A stretch of DNA of 64,000 nt from Capronia americana (taxonomy: Eukaryota > Ascomycota > Eurotiomycetes > Chaetothyriales > Herpotrichiellaceae): positions 806,001-870,000 of the forward strand of contig JADWQD010000010.1 of NCBI GenBank assembly GCA_016110215.1, given 5' to 3'. Shown here in pieces: positions 11,051-23,272 of this stretch. Positions within the stretch are counted from its first letter, which is position 1; every line of letters starts with the position of its first letter. The notes below the pieces were generated by a model. That model did no database searches. It saw only the letters and a program-made list of their open reading frames with translations, and was not told where the DNA came from. The translations under genes were made by a program, and so were the position numbers.

Positions 11051-11927
11051 GATGATGGACTGAAGTTCTGAAATGTCCCAATACAACCGGGTAGCTGAGA
11101 ATGTGAAAAGAGAAGGAGAGATGAAGAAACGAAGAGAACAGACTGGTGTTTCATCGCCAATCGTCAAGTATTGATAAATCAAAACCAAATGCTAGTGAGC
11201 ATTGATCCCGTGCCCGGTTCCCGCTATTTTTGGACTGTCCAGCCAAGGTTAGGTGTTTATACTCTGTGATACCTAGGTATAGCGTACCGTGACAGCCCCC
11301 CCGTCGGCCTTCCAAGGTGGCTTGCTCTGGAAAGGTGCCACAGTCAGATTCATCTTTGAACTAACCCGCTGAGGGTCATGTGACAGGGATACCCCCATGG
11401 CAGCGTCTGATTCAGCTGAGTATCAACAATGCTCCGTACGACTAGACAAGTGTGGTCGTACAGTCATTGTGGTGGACCCCACGGACTCTGGTGGGGAATG
11501 TACCAAGCTTATCTTGGCTTCGGTGACTTAATAATAACTCTAAAATTGGTACTAATAGTCTAAAGCTCCCCCTTACGTACGCATTAGGCACTTGTGACTG
11601 TAGGTATAGAGGCGGTCAAGCCCACTTTTCCTTTCAATACTAGACGAAAATCTGACCGTGGGGCCTGGATAGGGCCGATCCTGAACAAAGCGTTCCTGTC
11701 GTGAGAGGCTTAGTTCGATGAAGCTATTCTTGGCTCCAAAAAATAGCTTCGCTGATGACCAAAGGAGTAGGATATTTTCGTTGGACGCTTCCGTGGGAAG
11801 CTCATATAATCCAGTGGGAGTATCTCCAAGGCTTGTGGAAAGATGTTGGAAGGGAAATAACCTAAGCATCGGAGGAGAAATTCCTGCTTTCAGATCGGGT
11901 TGCGCCGTAACGTGATTCGACAAAAAC
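11051..11927. promoter_or_regulatory. divergent intergenic region between two repeat-protein genes
   Basis: An 877-bp spacer from which the 11-residue-repeat gene is read leftward and the His/Asp-rich gene rightward. It presumably holds both promoters. I see no clear TATA box or known operator. Confidence 0.4.
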
Positions 11928-12762
11928 ATGTATAACAACGGAGATTACGGACACGACGATCAACAGCAGCATGGGTATGGAGACGAATATGGACATACCG
12001 ATGGACATGAACAGTATACGCATGGAGGCGACGAATATAACGAGTGGGACCTAGAAACAGTCAAATCGCAGCTCAGGGAAAGATGTGGACATTACGCCAA
12101 TGATCATGCCAACGATGGTAAGTATTCGTCTCAATACTTAGGGGTAGCAGAAGGTCAAGATCAGCTGACTATTCTCTGGCCTTGTAGAAATGGATGAAAA
12201 CGACCAACAGGACGCACTGCATGACCATAGCTTGATCATCGTTGAATTAGCCGAACACATCCTGCAGAGCGAGCCAGATAACCCAGGAGCCAAACAGCTG
12301 CACGATTGGTTTTCCCGGAGCGTCAAAGGCAAATTTTACGGTCACCCAGAGCTCGAGCCACATCATCACAAGGTCAGACACCCTCGAGAAGGCGACGAAC
12401 CAGATGATGACGATGGAAACGAGAATGATGAGGACGGTGGCGGCCACGAGTATGGCGATGGTGGTGGTGATGACTATGACCAACATGGCGGCCACGACTA
12501 CACCGAACATGATGGTCACGACTACAATGAACATGATGGCCACGATTACACCGAACATGATGGCCAGGACTACACCGAACACGGCGGCCATGACTACAAC
12601 GAACATGATGGCCACAACTACAACGAACATGATGGCCACGGCTACAACGAACACGGCGGCGATGATCATGATCAATATGGTGGCGGAGAGTACGATGATC
12701 ACGCCGGTCATAGTCATGAGCAACACGACGATAGTTATGGTGGCCATGACCAATGGCATTAA
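11928..12762 (+). CDS. unrecognised His/Asp/Gly-rich octapeptide-repeat protein
   Basis: Function unknown; 254 residues. Exons are 11928-12117 and 12188-12762, joined in phase through a 70-bp intron (donor gtaagt, acceptor cttgtag). The N-terminal 45 residues are rich in Tyr, Gly, His, Asp and Gln. Residues ~46-145 form a non-repetitive, probably helical segment (contains LIIVELAEHILQSEPDNPGA and LHDWFSRSVKG). The C-terminal ~110 residues are mostly eight-residue repeats of the type GHDYNEHD or GHDYTEHD. The high His/Asp density suggests metal or proton binding, but that is inference. No signal peptide or membrane segment is visible. Confidence 0.75.
12463..12762 (+). repeat. 24-bp coding repeat (GHDYxEHD octapeptides)
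   Basis: Eight-residue units alternating GHDYTEHD and GHDYNEHD run through the 3' half of the gene. The best-conserved copies lie between about 12487 and 12660. The unit length preserves frame, so copy number can vary without breaking the protein. Confidence 0.9.
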
Positions 12763-15048
12763 GGATAACAAGTTGCTGGATAGTATGACCGATGACCGGT
12801 TAATACAATCTTCAGGGTTGGTTGAAACCAAGGTGGAAATGATAAGCCATGATCAAAACAAGATCAACCCGGGCCATAGCGAGGTTCAGCGCGAGGATTT
12901 CAAGGAGGATATGAAAAAAGGTGTTTCAGGACGTAGGAGGCGGATCTCTCTGCCCCAGTGTCACTTGATTTAATTGTTGATTTCATTGCAGCGTAGCTAC
13001 ATTTTAGCATATCAACATCTCATTTTTGTCATTCGAACCAATCATCAAACTTTGGGGAGTCCAGTCATGGGTAATGGAGGCGTTGGTGGCGGAGACAGAT
13101 CGAGTTGAGCGGTAGAACCAGGCTTCAATGGGATAGGGATCTCGAACGTAGGAGACGCTATCGAGCCAGGAGGACCTGCCAAGCCAGGATCAGGAACCAA
13201 AATCCGACCAACTGGAATACTACAGCTGACCTGCTGCCGGTATTGTTTAGAATGATGGTGTGAAACGAATGAGGTGGCAAGGCATTCATTGACCAACAAC
13301 TCGGGGAGTATCACGCGTTGCCGATGATGCCTCTATGGGATAATTCGCAGTCCACTGAGCACCAAGTCCATCTAGTCTGGCCCACACGGGAAGGCACTGG
13401 ACATGACCAAACCAACGTCTGCCACGATCTGATTCTGGACCTTGGGCTTGTCGACACTGACGCCTTTTTCTGGTAGCCTAACTACCAATTGGATCCAAGT
13501 CTACTGCTGTTTGACACCTGCGTCTGTGAGAATAGCACTGTGTGATTGTGCGACAACCTAGACCTTGAAGGACAAGAGATGAGTTTCGGGTGGCGGAAAA
13601 GGGGCAATCGATGAACGTTAGGGTTGAGGTGATGGAGCTGGGGGAGGCTATGTCTCGCTAGAATCCTTGAGAGATAATGTGCGCTCCTGGAAACAGATTG
13701 ACACTTTCAGCAAATTCAAGGAAGATTGGCCAATGCGAGGAGGAAGACGACTGCGGATGGTTTGAAGGAAAGACTTCGGCGTTCGGAAGGGACCTGCTGC
13801 TGACGGTTGACATGGAGCTGGCTGCCTGTCAGACCTTCGCTGTCACTTTTCCTTGAAGTGGACTCTTTCAGACGATGCAGCCTCAAACCACGCGAAAACG
13901 ACAAGCTGGACAAATTCTGACCAGCTAGCTAAGGAAGACTATCGGAAGCCATGCCAGCCACGGAGTGTCTGTCGATTAATGCAGCATTTGGTCCAAGGGA
14001 ATCGGGAACGTGGTGCTGAGTGGTTCATATGATCCTCGGTGGATAACTTGAATATATGTCATATCGAACCTGTCACATTTTTTTCCTGGTTGTAGAGAAG
14101 AGGATAGGATAGATGCCGCCGACGCTCTGCGGCAATGTTGTACAAGGCTGGCGCAGTGTATTGTTGGCACTCGAGCAAGATCGGACTCACTCCCTGCATG
14201 CCTGCAGAAAGTCTTTCTCCCAAAGCTTGACGCCATCAGTGGGAAGCCATTCCTGTGCTATTCCAGTTTGTCCACTCCGCTCCAATTGAGCCCGGACGTC
14301 ACCATGTGTTTCTCCCCATTCCGCATGCATGGCTGTATTGTCTCTTGACTCGTGCGCGAAGCCGATCAATCTATTGTACAAACGGTGTCTCGAGGCGCTT
14401 AATTTGCAAACGGCGATATTAAGCTGGCATGAATGTCAGTCGTTTGGTGGGAAACAGCGGGTGTATAGAGCAATACCTGATCAGTGCGGGTTTGGGTTCG
14501 CTTCTCGTGTATCCTGTCTATGTAAGCTTGAACGCCTCGACCATGACCTCGAGCACATACCCAGATATAGTATCAATGGGAGATAGCCATAATGAACCAC
14601 TTCGCGGGTGATGTCGAGAATCTTCCCGATGCGCTCCTAGGGAAGCATGTCAACAGATGTTCCCGGAGAGGGTCGCTGAGCGTACCTTGGTCTCTTCTGA
14701 AAATTGGATCATCTTGTGAGGAGGGCTGTGGCCAACTAAGTGCAATCTCCAAAAGCTTTGTCTGCGAACCGGAATTCTAGTTGTCGAGAATCAGATCCGA
14801 CGATGGGGACGCTGTGTAGCTGCAGAACAATTTCATGGCAATCGCGGCAGCACGTGATTCGGAAAAGCGAGACTAGTCTATAAAGGGGAAGGCGTAAACC
14901 TCGTCCACCACAGCCTCAAAGGCTTCATTCCTTCATTTCTGCTTCCAACTTCGATCTCTTATCACTCACGACTCGCTTTCTGTGCCCCCGTACCTACGCC
15001 CGATTTACTGTACCCTCTGTGGTTGCCCCGTGAGACGCTGTCGACACC
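12763..15048. other. 2.3-kb spacer with a possible decayed gene on the minus strand
   Basis: No intact gene was recognised. On the minus strand, 13314-13045 encodes a Pro-rich stretch of protein-like composition (contains VPDPGLAGPPGSIASPTFEI). Upstream minus-strand sequence (about 13500-13380) also reads as protein-like but with in-frame stops. A degenerated gene is possible. The right end holds the HSH49 promoter. Confidence 0.3.
14851..14884 (+). promoter_or_regulatory. CACGTG box and TATA box upstream of HSH49
   Basis: A palindromic CACGTG (14851-14856) is followed by TATAAA (14879-14884), about 165 bp before the HSH49 start codon, with a CT-rich leader between. The spacing fits a fungal core promoter. 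CACGTG is the classic bHLH binding site; the bound factor is not known from this sequence. Confidence 0.5.
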
Positions 15049-16106
15049 ATGTCTGGTGCAAGACATTGGGAGCAGGACAAGGATTCGACCATTTATATTG
15101 GCAACCTCGATGAACGTGTCACTGATGCTCTCGTCTGGGAACTCTTTCTGCAAGCTGGGCGCATTGTAAATGTCCATCTGCCCAAGGATAGGGTCACTCA
15201 GTCGCACCAAGGCTATGGCTTTGTCGAGTTCAACTCGGAAGAAGATGCAGAATATGCCGCACGAACCATGAATCAAGTGAGACTGTACGGAAAACCTATC
15301 CGCGTCAACAAAGCAAGTGCCGACAAACAGAAATCGGTAGAAGTCGGCGCAGAGTTATTCGTTGGCAACTTGGATCCTATGGTTGACGAGAGAATGTTGT
15401 ACGACACTTTCGGCCGATTTGGTACTCTGGTTGCTGCTCCAAAGGTATGGGGTTGCCCCTTTTGCCTCTCGGGTACTGTGCTAACATGGCCTAGATTGCA
15501 CGGGATGACAACAACCTGTCCAAAGGTTATGGCTTTGTCTCTTTTGCCAACTTCGAATCCTCGGATGATGCCATTGCAAACATGAACGGCCAATACCTCA
15601 TGAACAAGGAGGTGTCTGTGCAGTACGCGTACAAGAAGGACGGCAAAGGCGAACGACACGGTGACCAGGCTGAGAGGATGCTTGCTGCTCAAGCCAAGGC
15701 TCATGGCGTTCAGCCGACTCCTGCTACAATCCCTATGGGTGGACCAGTATATGGTGGCATGCCCCCAACTCCTGTACCTCCTGTTGGATTTGGTCCTCCA
15801 AATGGAAACTATCAAGCCGTGCCTCCTCCGGCGCAAGCACGACCACCCCCTCCACCAAGCGCCCCGTTAGCAGCTCCACCAAGTGGGCTTCCGGCTAGAC
15901 CTCCTCCAAGCCAGGCTGGCTATGGCGGACCGCAGAGCTTCATGCCACCAGGGTTCAATCAGGTACCTGCAGGATTTCCACAACCGAATGTCTTACCCGC
16001 TGGGTTTGCTCCTCCTCCAGGATTCGGTGGCCCACAGGCTGGCACGATACCATCGGCGCCGGTCGCGCCTCCTGGTGGGTTCTCTGGATACGGTATTCGT
16101 AAATAG
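15049..16106 (+). CDS. hsh49: splicing factor 3b subunit 4 (Hsh49/SF3B4/SAP49)
   Basis: U2 snRNP SF3b subunit that contacts pre-mRNA upstream of the branch site. Exons are 15049-15444 and 15495-16106; the phase-0 50-bp intron (donor gtatgg, acceptor cctag) interrupts RRM2. The product is 335 residues. RRM1 spans about 13-91 (RNP2 IYIGNL, RNP1 GYGFVEF). RRM2 spans about 100-178 (RNP2 LFVGNL, RNP1 GYGFVSF). The remainder is Pro/Gly-rich, as in metazoan SF3B4. The RRM pair with very short spacing and the YAYKKDGKGERHG segment after RRM2 are diagnostic of the family. Confidence 0.95.
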
Positions 16107-18104
16107 TCATCAACCTTGATGGGACTGCCTATGGAACATTGACCTGGCCACCGTTTTGAAAGATCAAATCGAAAGACGCATGCGTGATCGAGCTACCTAC
16201 ATTGGCCCAAAGACAACGGCCTCGATTTCCTGGTCCTCTGTCCTTCTTATGGTGTGGTCTCCCGTCCAACGTTTTCTCAACCCTTTGCGCACCCCACAGC
16301 GCACAAATATCTATCTGCTCCGCGGCTCTAGCGATCTCTCACGGCAAAATAGAGCGTTCCGGAAGCTCGACTACTATGCATCCGGCCATAAAAGCGGAGC
16401 CTCAGCAGACGCCGATAGTCAAAATTCACATCCGCAACTTTGTGTCTCACTTTACCAACAGTGCCTCAGTCGCCGATGACCCGTGCACAAGTCCAGGATT
16501 TTGAGTTGTCTTCTCGTCTTCTCCAGCACATGCCTGCCTTCCTTTCGACATTCAGTCTGTTTGGCGGCCAAAAAGTTGAACGAGCGTTCGCCAATGTGAG
16601 CCTTACAGCTCAGTGGACATCTAAGCCTGTGTTAATGACGGTCAATCATAATGCACCATCAGGAGAACTCAAGGGACATGGCAGGAAGGTTAAAAAGGCG
16701 TCTTTTTGGTGAGGTACTCGCAGGGCGCCTCGACATTGATCTTCAACGATACACCAATGCCGCAATCGACGAATAATACCTCGAAACAGGGATCCTCCAT
16801 ATCCGAATGCGCCTTCAGACTTGTTCAGTCAGACGAAGATCAGGCCATGGGTCCGAATACTACTTACGCCGAGGAAGAACTGCAGGAATAGGCCCAGGAG
16901 TATGGCCAAGAGGACCAGGACCAGGATCAGGGAGAAGAAATGGTTTCGCATGGGGGCGGCGACCATGAAGATGTTGCCACAGGTGTGAAAATGGACGAAT
17001 CAGACACCGACAACCTATCTTGGTCGTAGACGAGAATAATGGCAATAACGATGACGATGATGAGTTGTAGACAGCAAGAGCACCTGTATTGACTACCAAC
17101 CCTGTCTCCACCACACTAAATGTCACGCGAAGAGCCTTCACTCACTGTACATGCTCAGTCCACAGCCCAGAACAGACGGCCAGGAGCGCCTTCCCGACCT
17201 GACTACAAGACGGCAAGCCGAAAGGGCGTACTGGACGGCGCCTCAAGTTACTCAGCAAGGACGAAGTGGAAAGAAACATACGCTCAGCACTCCGCTACCG
17301 GACAACATACGAGTATGTCCGAAGCAGTCTGCAAAGGTTGCCCAAACCTCCATGGCTTCATAGGGAGGGTTGGAGTGCAGATAACACGGGCGCAAAGAAA
17401 GCGAGTCGTGAGTAATGAGTGGTCATCAGGAAGTATGTTTGTCGGCAATAGACGTCGACCCAGCCGTCACTTTTGTACTACCATCCGGGCTACGATAGTA
17501 AGTTACTGGATTTCAGTTCCAGATTAAGTTTATCCTATATGTCGGGACATACGGAGTATAGCAAATAGTTGTGTCGACCTCCGTAACTGCGATAGTCATT
17601 GACACATTACGACCTGATGGGCTTGCGAGCCGTAGCCCTGGAGGCCTGGCTACTGTATCGGTCTACACTACGAGGTAATTCGTCCGTCGACATTTATATT
17701 TTGGACGAGAAGGAGTGCTTGTCCTGCCCTGTCTGCCTGTCTGCCTACCAGCTGTCAACCTCCTTCGAACAAGAGTAACATACTGTATGATACAGATCCT
17801 GTCACCTGTTCACCCTTTAGATTCTACATACGTAGGGACAGCACAGCAGCAATGTCCTCCATGTTCGAACACTCCTTTTCATCGGAAAGATGAGTGCCGT
17901 GGGCCAATGTCGATTGACCCAAGGCACGGAGGAAGGATTCGTCATGGACTTTTGCTTGTCAGAGTAGCTTTGTAAAAGCGGAACTGGTGGAAATGAACTG
18001 GCCGCAATTTTCCGTCGATGAATCAATTCTCCTTGATGTACAATATGGCAATCTGGTGGTTTCAGCATCTCAATCCGCAAAACCCCCAGCCTCAAAACCC
18101 AAGT
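16107..18104. other. 2-kb spacer with possible decayed coding sequence
   Basis: No intact gene. Plus-strand frames at 16473-16712 (LLQHMPAFLSTFSLFGGQKV) and 16706-17030 (acidic, Glu/Asp/Gln-rich, broken by an internal TAG) have protein-like composition. They need several corrections to join, so a degenerate gene is possible. The right part presumably includes the CBP80 3' end. Confidence 0.3.
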
Positions 18105-20890
18105 CTACTCGATCCCGTCCAGTTCATCTGCATTTCCTCCATTCACCGCGGCCCCGCCGTTGGTCTGTCCTTGCCCTTCATCCACCTTCAGGGGTTCATC
18201 TTTCATGATCTCCTCCTTGACCTCTGGCTCGGGAATCGGTCTCGCCAACTCCTCCCGGACCCAGCTCTCCTCTACCGCGCCCTTGCGCTGGAAAACCCTC
18301 GCCCACCGGCCACCCCAGTTTCGCAGAAGAGCTTCATCTTCCTCGCGTAGGGCGTCGGAACTTTCGATCATCTCATCCTGGTTACCGTCGCGGATACTTC
18401 CGACTGCATCTTCAATAGTGGCGAAGAGAGATTTCATGCCCTCCAACTCGGTACTAAGAGTCGCTTGCAGTTCATTCTTTTGTTCCTCCGTGAGGCCTGG
18501 CGTGCGGATCGCAGCGACGAGACTTCGCACCCGGCCAGCAACTTTGCAAGTCGTGTTGTTGACGAGTTCGTAGCACCATGTCGTCGCAAGAAGGCTACCG
18601 CGGTTGACATGGTCAATGAGTGCCCACTCAATGACACTTGCAGGCGTCAAGATCTGGTAGTTGAGGAGTTTGTCGATAAGGATGACCCCGACGCCACGTT
18701 GATCACGCCAATAGTCCATGACCGAGGTGATGATTTGTTTCCTGCACGCCGAGCTCGATGCGCTGAATGCTAGGAGCCGGTCCTTGCAGCGCTCAGTGCA
18801 AGCGAGAGCGTGGGAGAGTGATTTCGATCCCACCCAGCAGATCGAGGTCACGAACGCGTCGACTGCAGCGAGGGTGGGGTCTGCTAGTCCTTGACTTGCA
18901 GCGTCTTGCTCGATTTTCTCTAGGATCGGGGTAAACTCGTCATTGGGTGCTTTCTGCCGGATCAGCTGTGCGATTTCCTTCGCTTCAGTGGAAAATGGCA
19001 TCGACTCTTCGTTGTATTTGAAGTCAGGCGCATCCTTCTCTTTGGCTTCTGATATGAGCGCCTGATACGGTTCTGGGAGAGTGCCCTTGATTCTCTTGGA
19101 GAAGCTCAGTCTGATTTCCTTCTCCAGAGCATCGATCATGAAAGCCTTTTTGGGGTGGACGTTCGGTAGAGCCACATCATCGACCCTGTCATGTCAGCAG
19201 TGTCCAGGAACAGAGTCCGGTTACTCCACTTACCATTCAGTCCATTTCCAAGTAAAGCCGAAGTTGCTCAGGTGGTGGGCAAACCAGTCCAAAAAGCGTT
19301 GCGACAGCTCCATGTCCATCCTGTCCAAGTTACGGTACAGGTAGCGAATTGCTCGTCCCAAGCTGGGCGCAACTGCAGCAGGAGCAAGTTTGCAGGCTTC
19401 GGTTAGTACGGCGTGATAGTACACCAGCTTATGCTCTGGGGCGGGTAATTGCAGGAGTTGGGCAAAGGCAGCATCAACGATGACATCCTCTGGTTTCCAG
19501 GTCGCTTTGTCCCCGGCAACCTCCCGGAGCTTGTCGAAAGGTGTTGCTCGCTTCACAAAGGTATCTGGGGCAAAGTAACAGTCCACATCAATCAGAAACT
19601 TGGCGGCGACCGCTCGATTGAAGTGGAGGACGTTGATGGTGTCAGCCAAGGCATCTCGAATGAGCAATGCAGCTGGATCCGAAGATGGAGGGACTGTCTC
19701 TATGTCTTGTTCGGCGTACACAGAGGAGTAGGTTTCGGGGAACAGGGCTCGAGGACCAATCTGTACCGTCTCGGGAACGGTGATCGGGGGAAACGGTTGC
19801 TTTTGTGCTGCAGCCAATGGATCTTCCTCTTCAGCAGACCGGCTCTTCTTCCACGGACGGGGTAAGCAGGCCAGCTCCCAAGAGTTTTTGGCCTCCTCTT
19901 GCATGTGTCTCTGCAGTAAGGCGAGGGCGCTCTCCGAGCCGGCAGGTGCCCCAGGCTCGGCGCTCGGGAAGGGATCGACCAGCGCCTCGAGCGGGTGGGC
20001 GGTCGAGGCGATAATATCCGTCTTTTCGAGAAGAGCCGCGGCCTGGTCTTCGAAACCTGTGGCTGATGATGCCATCGTATACGGGATGGTCAACAGGATG
20101 ATTTTGACGAGCTCTAGACCGAGGGACTTCGCATGGATTAGACAAGGACCCCAGCGTGAATCGGGCACAACATACATCTTCAGATGACTTCGTCTGTAAG
20201 TGGGCTGCACGCATGAAGAGCTCGTCAAGAACAGGAAAGACACCGTCCCCATGGAACATGCCCTGCAAGCAGCCCAAAAGGCGCAGGTAGAGCTTGACCT
20301 CCCGCCATTGCCCCAAATCCAGGTATTTTTGCAGCGCTCCTCCGACTCGACCCAGAATCTCCGGCGTGAACTCTGGTTTCAGGGCGTTTGTAAGCAGAAT
20401 GATGGCGGCAACGAACGGGATCTTGAGTGGTTGTTCGACAGTACTATCATCGGTCAGATCCAGTGACAGGTGAGGCCAGTTGAGCCACTCTTACAGCTGC
20501 ACGGCCAGATCCAGGAATCCGGAGGTGAGATCAGTGTCAAAATAGTTATCCGCCAACGTCTTTGCGATGACTGCGACGTCTTCTTCTGCCCGTCGAATTG
20601 GCTATCAGCGTATTAGCCGCGCTCCCAGGTCCAAGAGGTAGTCCGACATCTTACACTCTCTGCAATCGACAGGACTTGCTTGCGAAGGGTCGAAGCGAGT
20701 GGTTCTTCGTAGCGGCGACGCTGCGGGCGGCGATCTTCGAAATCGTCGTCTGCAACATGATTAACAGCCAGGAAGCAGCCTCTCTGGAAGGACACTTACT
20801 TCGGTATCTCCTCTTGCGGTTATTGAAGTGACCACCACCTCCTCCGCCGCCGCCGCCGCCTCCTCGTCGGCGTCGATCGTAGTCAGCCAT
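18105..20890 (-). CDS. cbp80: nuclear cap-binding complex large subunit (CBP80/NCBP1/Sto1)
   Basis: Large subunit of the nuclear cap-binding complex. With CBP20 it binds the m7G cap and links capping to splicing, export and decay. Six exons: 20890-20800, 20749-20655, 20601-20495, 20443-20176, 20126-19234 and 19185-18105. All junctions are GT-AG and in phase, giving 844 residues. The N-terminus (MADYDRRRR, an 11-residue Gly run, basic RKRRYR) resembles a nuclear localisation and RG-type tail. The rest is three MIF4G-like helical domains. Family hallmarks include WREVKLYLRLLGCLQ, GLELVKIILLTIPY and the linker KRIKGTLPEPYQ. The C-terminus is acidic. Confidence 0.95.
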
Positions 20891-21756
20891 GGCCAAAAGG
20901 CAGAAGCACAGGATATCAATGCGTGGGTCAAGAATATATGGGTGCGTGAAGGCGCAGTATAGGACAACTGGCGCATGCAAGGTAACGCGTTTGGGGAAGC
21001 GACTTGAAACCTGCATGAACCTGTCACTCGCGACTCACCAGGCTTGGCACCTTTCTCCGCATGATTCCACTAAATGCACCGAGTGCGTCACGGTCGGGTC
21101 AAGTCGATCTGAAATCATCGCGCGTGCTAAGGAGAGTTACGAGTCTATCCTGTCGTTTTCTGTGAAAAGCAAATTGAGTGCGAGATGAGGACCAAACCAC
21201 ACCCTCGGGTTTCTGTGGTCCGAACCATCTAAAGGTGTTGCGCCGTGTCTCTGGAGCTGTACGCAGTGGCAGTGTACGCACAGCTTTGCACGCTGTCTGT
21301 TGCATGTTCTGAGCACAAATGCCAGTTTCCCAAGTCATCGGAGCCCTCCACGCTCATTCGATCCACCCATTGCAGCTCGTAGCTCAGTAGCTCGGACATG
21401 AAATGACGGGCCTGACGGCGAAGCACGATTTTCCCTTCCTGACCATTCAAGGTCGATTTTTTGTGATCCGTTCAGCTCAATCATCAGTCCTCGTTTTTGT
21501 GGTCATCAAGCACCGAACCTCCAAGCCTAGCCCGCTTTGCTGACCTGCATGCAAAACCTGTCGCTTTTTCGTGACAGACACCTCTGTGCCCATGCTAAGA
21601 TATCCATCTAGACATATGATGATTGGGATGTAGCTGTAGGGATTTCTCCTCGCATGTTGCATTGACGCCAAAAGCCACATGCATGCAATGATGGACATAT
21701 CAACGCACAAAATCCCTCTCGGCGTCACTTCGTTACAGTTCCGGCAGCGCCTTGAA
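20891..21756. other. intergenic spacer CBP80/GSK3
   Basis: 866 bp between the CBP80 start codon and the GSK3 stop, both genes on the minus strand. It should hold the GSK3 3' end and the CBP80 promoter. No additional gene or element was recognised. Confidence 0.4.
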
Positions 21757-23272
21757 TCAATCAAGTCTGGCAATCATCTCGTCCTTCGTAAGTGGTGTGA
21801 AGTTGTCCAAGTCAAGTCCTCGCGCGGCAAGAAGTGGTCGTGCGTGTGCTGGAACTAGCTTGTTGTTGAGATGGGTCGCAATCGAAAGCTCTAGTCATCT
21901 CGTTAGCCCTTACGTAGTCACCGCACAAGATCATCACTCAACGAACCGTGTCTAGAGAAGTCGAATAGAGGTGGGAGCTCGCGTGAAGCACCACCAGCAT
22001 GGCGTGAGTCGGGAAGGCGAGTGTTGGGATCCCTCAACTCATCAAAGAACGGCTGGCACATCGCGTCGATTGCGGACAGTCGCTGAGTTGGGGTGTATTC
22101 CAAGAGGGCGGAGATCAGCTCAATCGCATCAGGGGATGCCTTTCTGAACACCTTGTTGAATGGGTGGGGTTTGATCTGGGGGAATTTGTGCTCCATGTAG
22201 TTCGGGTTCATCGTTCGGATCTGATCTCTGGTCGGTGTACCGAGGACTTTGATGATTTCCACAAGCTGATCAATGCCCGACTCGCCGGGGAACAAAGGCT
22301 GACCCAACATCAACTCTGCCATGACGCAACCAGTGGACCAGACATCTATCCCATGTTAGCACTTGGATCCAGCACATTCCCAGAGCGTCAAAATGTGTCC
22401 ATACCAATCTTCGTGGTGTAGTTTGTAGCACCAAAGATCAACTCGGGAGCACGGTAGTATCGCGAGCAGATGTACGAGACATTCGGCTCATTCTCAACCA
22501 GAATCTTTGCACTTCCAAAATCGCACAGCTTCAGAACTCCGGTCGCCGGGTCGAGCAACAAGTTCTGTGGCTTGATGTCTCGATGACAGATCCCTTGCGA
22601 GTGGATGTAGGCCAGTGATCGGAACAGCTGGTAGATGTAGAGCTTGACTTCCAAGATGGGCATGGTGGTCTTCATCTTGTTGAAGTAGCGAGAGGCCCTA
22701 TAGACAGTCTCCGGAACGTACTCAAGCACGAGGTTGAGGTAGACTTCGTCCTTCTAGAGCGTAAACTCGGTTAGCATTGCCTATTATGTGGGTGAGGTGC
22801 GACAGTAATTGTCCCCCGCCGCCGTGGTTCTTACCCGTTCACCGTTGGAGTAATAGAAGGCCTTCAGCTCTACGATATTGGGGTGCCGGACAATGCGCAT
22901 GATCTGCAATTCACGATTCTGAAGACAGTCAGTGTCTTGTGACAGACGACAGTAGAACATCTACAGGGTGTATACCTTGAATCGCTTGTCCTGAAGAACA
23001 CGCTTGATTGCAGCATCCTCTCCGCTGGGCGACAGCTTTGTTTGGAACACTACGCCGAAGGAGCCGTTGCCGACAATCTTGCACTGAGTGTATTGCATCT
23101 CTCTTGTCTCTCCGGTGAGGCCATCCTGCACCTTTTCGCGTACAACCTCTGGGAGAATATGTCAGCGCACGTGCTCGAAGAAGAGCGGGTGTCTCATGAC
23201 GTTGTCAGAGGGCGAACACATACCACCCATGCGCAAGCCAGAGAAAACTCCACCAGGCCTATTTTGCGACAT
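21757..23272 (-). CDS. gsk3: glycogen synthase kinase 3 family Ser/Thr kinase
   Basis: CMGC-group protein kinase. Six exons: 23272-23224, 23148-22976, 22918-22835, 22753-22405, 22345-21947 and 21890-21757. All are GT-AG and in phase, giving 395 residues. The short first exon starts MSQNRPGGVFSGLRMG, typical of fungal GSK3. Kinase motifs are complete: GNGSFGVV (Gly loop), AIKRV (Lys), CHRDIKPQN, DFGSAK, the GSK3 activation loop SYICSRYYRAPE with its conserved Tyr, and WSTGCVMAEL. The C-terminal tail ends PLTKDEMIARLD. Exons are split by introns of about 50-82 bp. The tail after FDFSRH is read correctly only across the last intron; unspliced reading stops early. Confidence 0.95.

Noticed and set aside
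12247..12973. Val/Ile-rich minus-strand ORF (apparent membrane protein) and Met/Thr-rich plus-strand ORF over the His/Asp repeat
   Set aside because: Both are alternate-frame readings of the 24-bp repeat; the membrane-like composition is an artefact of the GAT/CAT-rich repeat.
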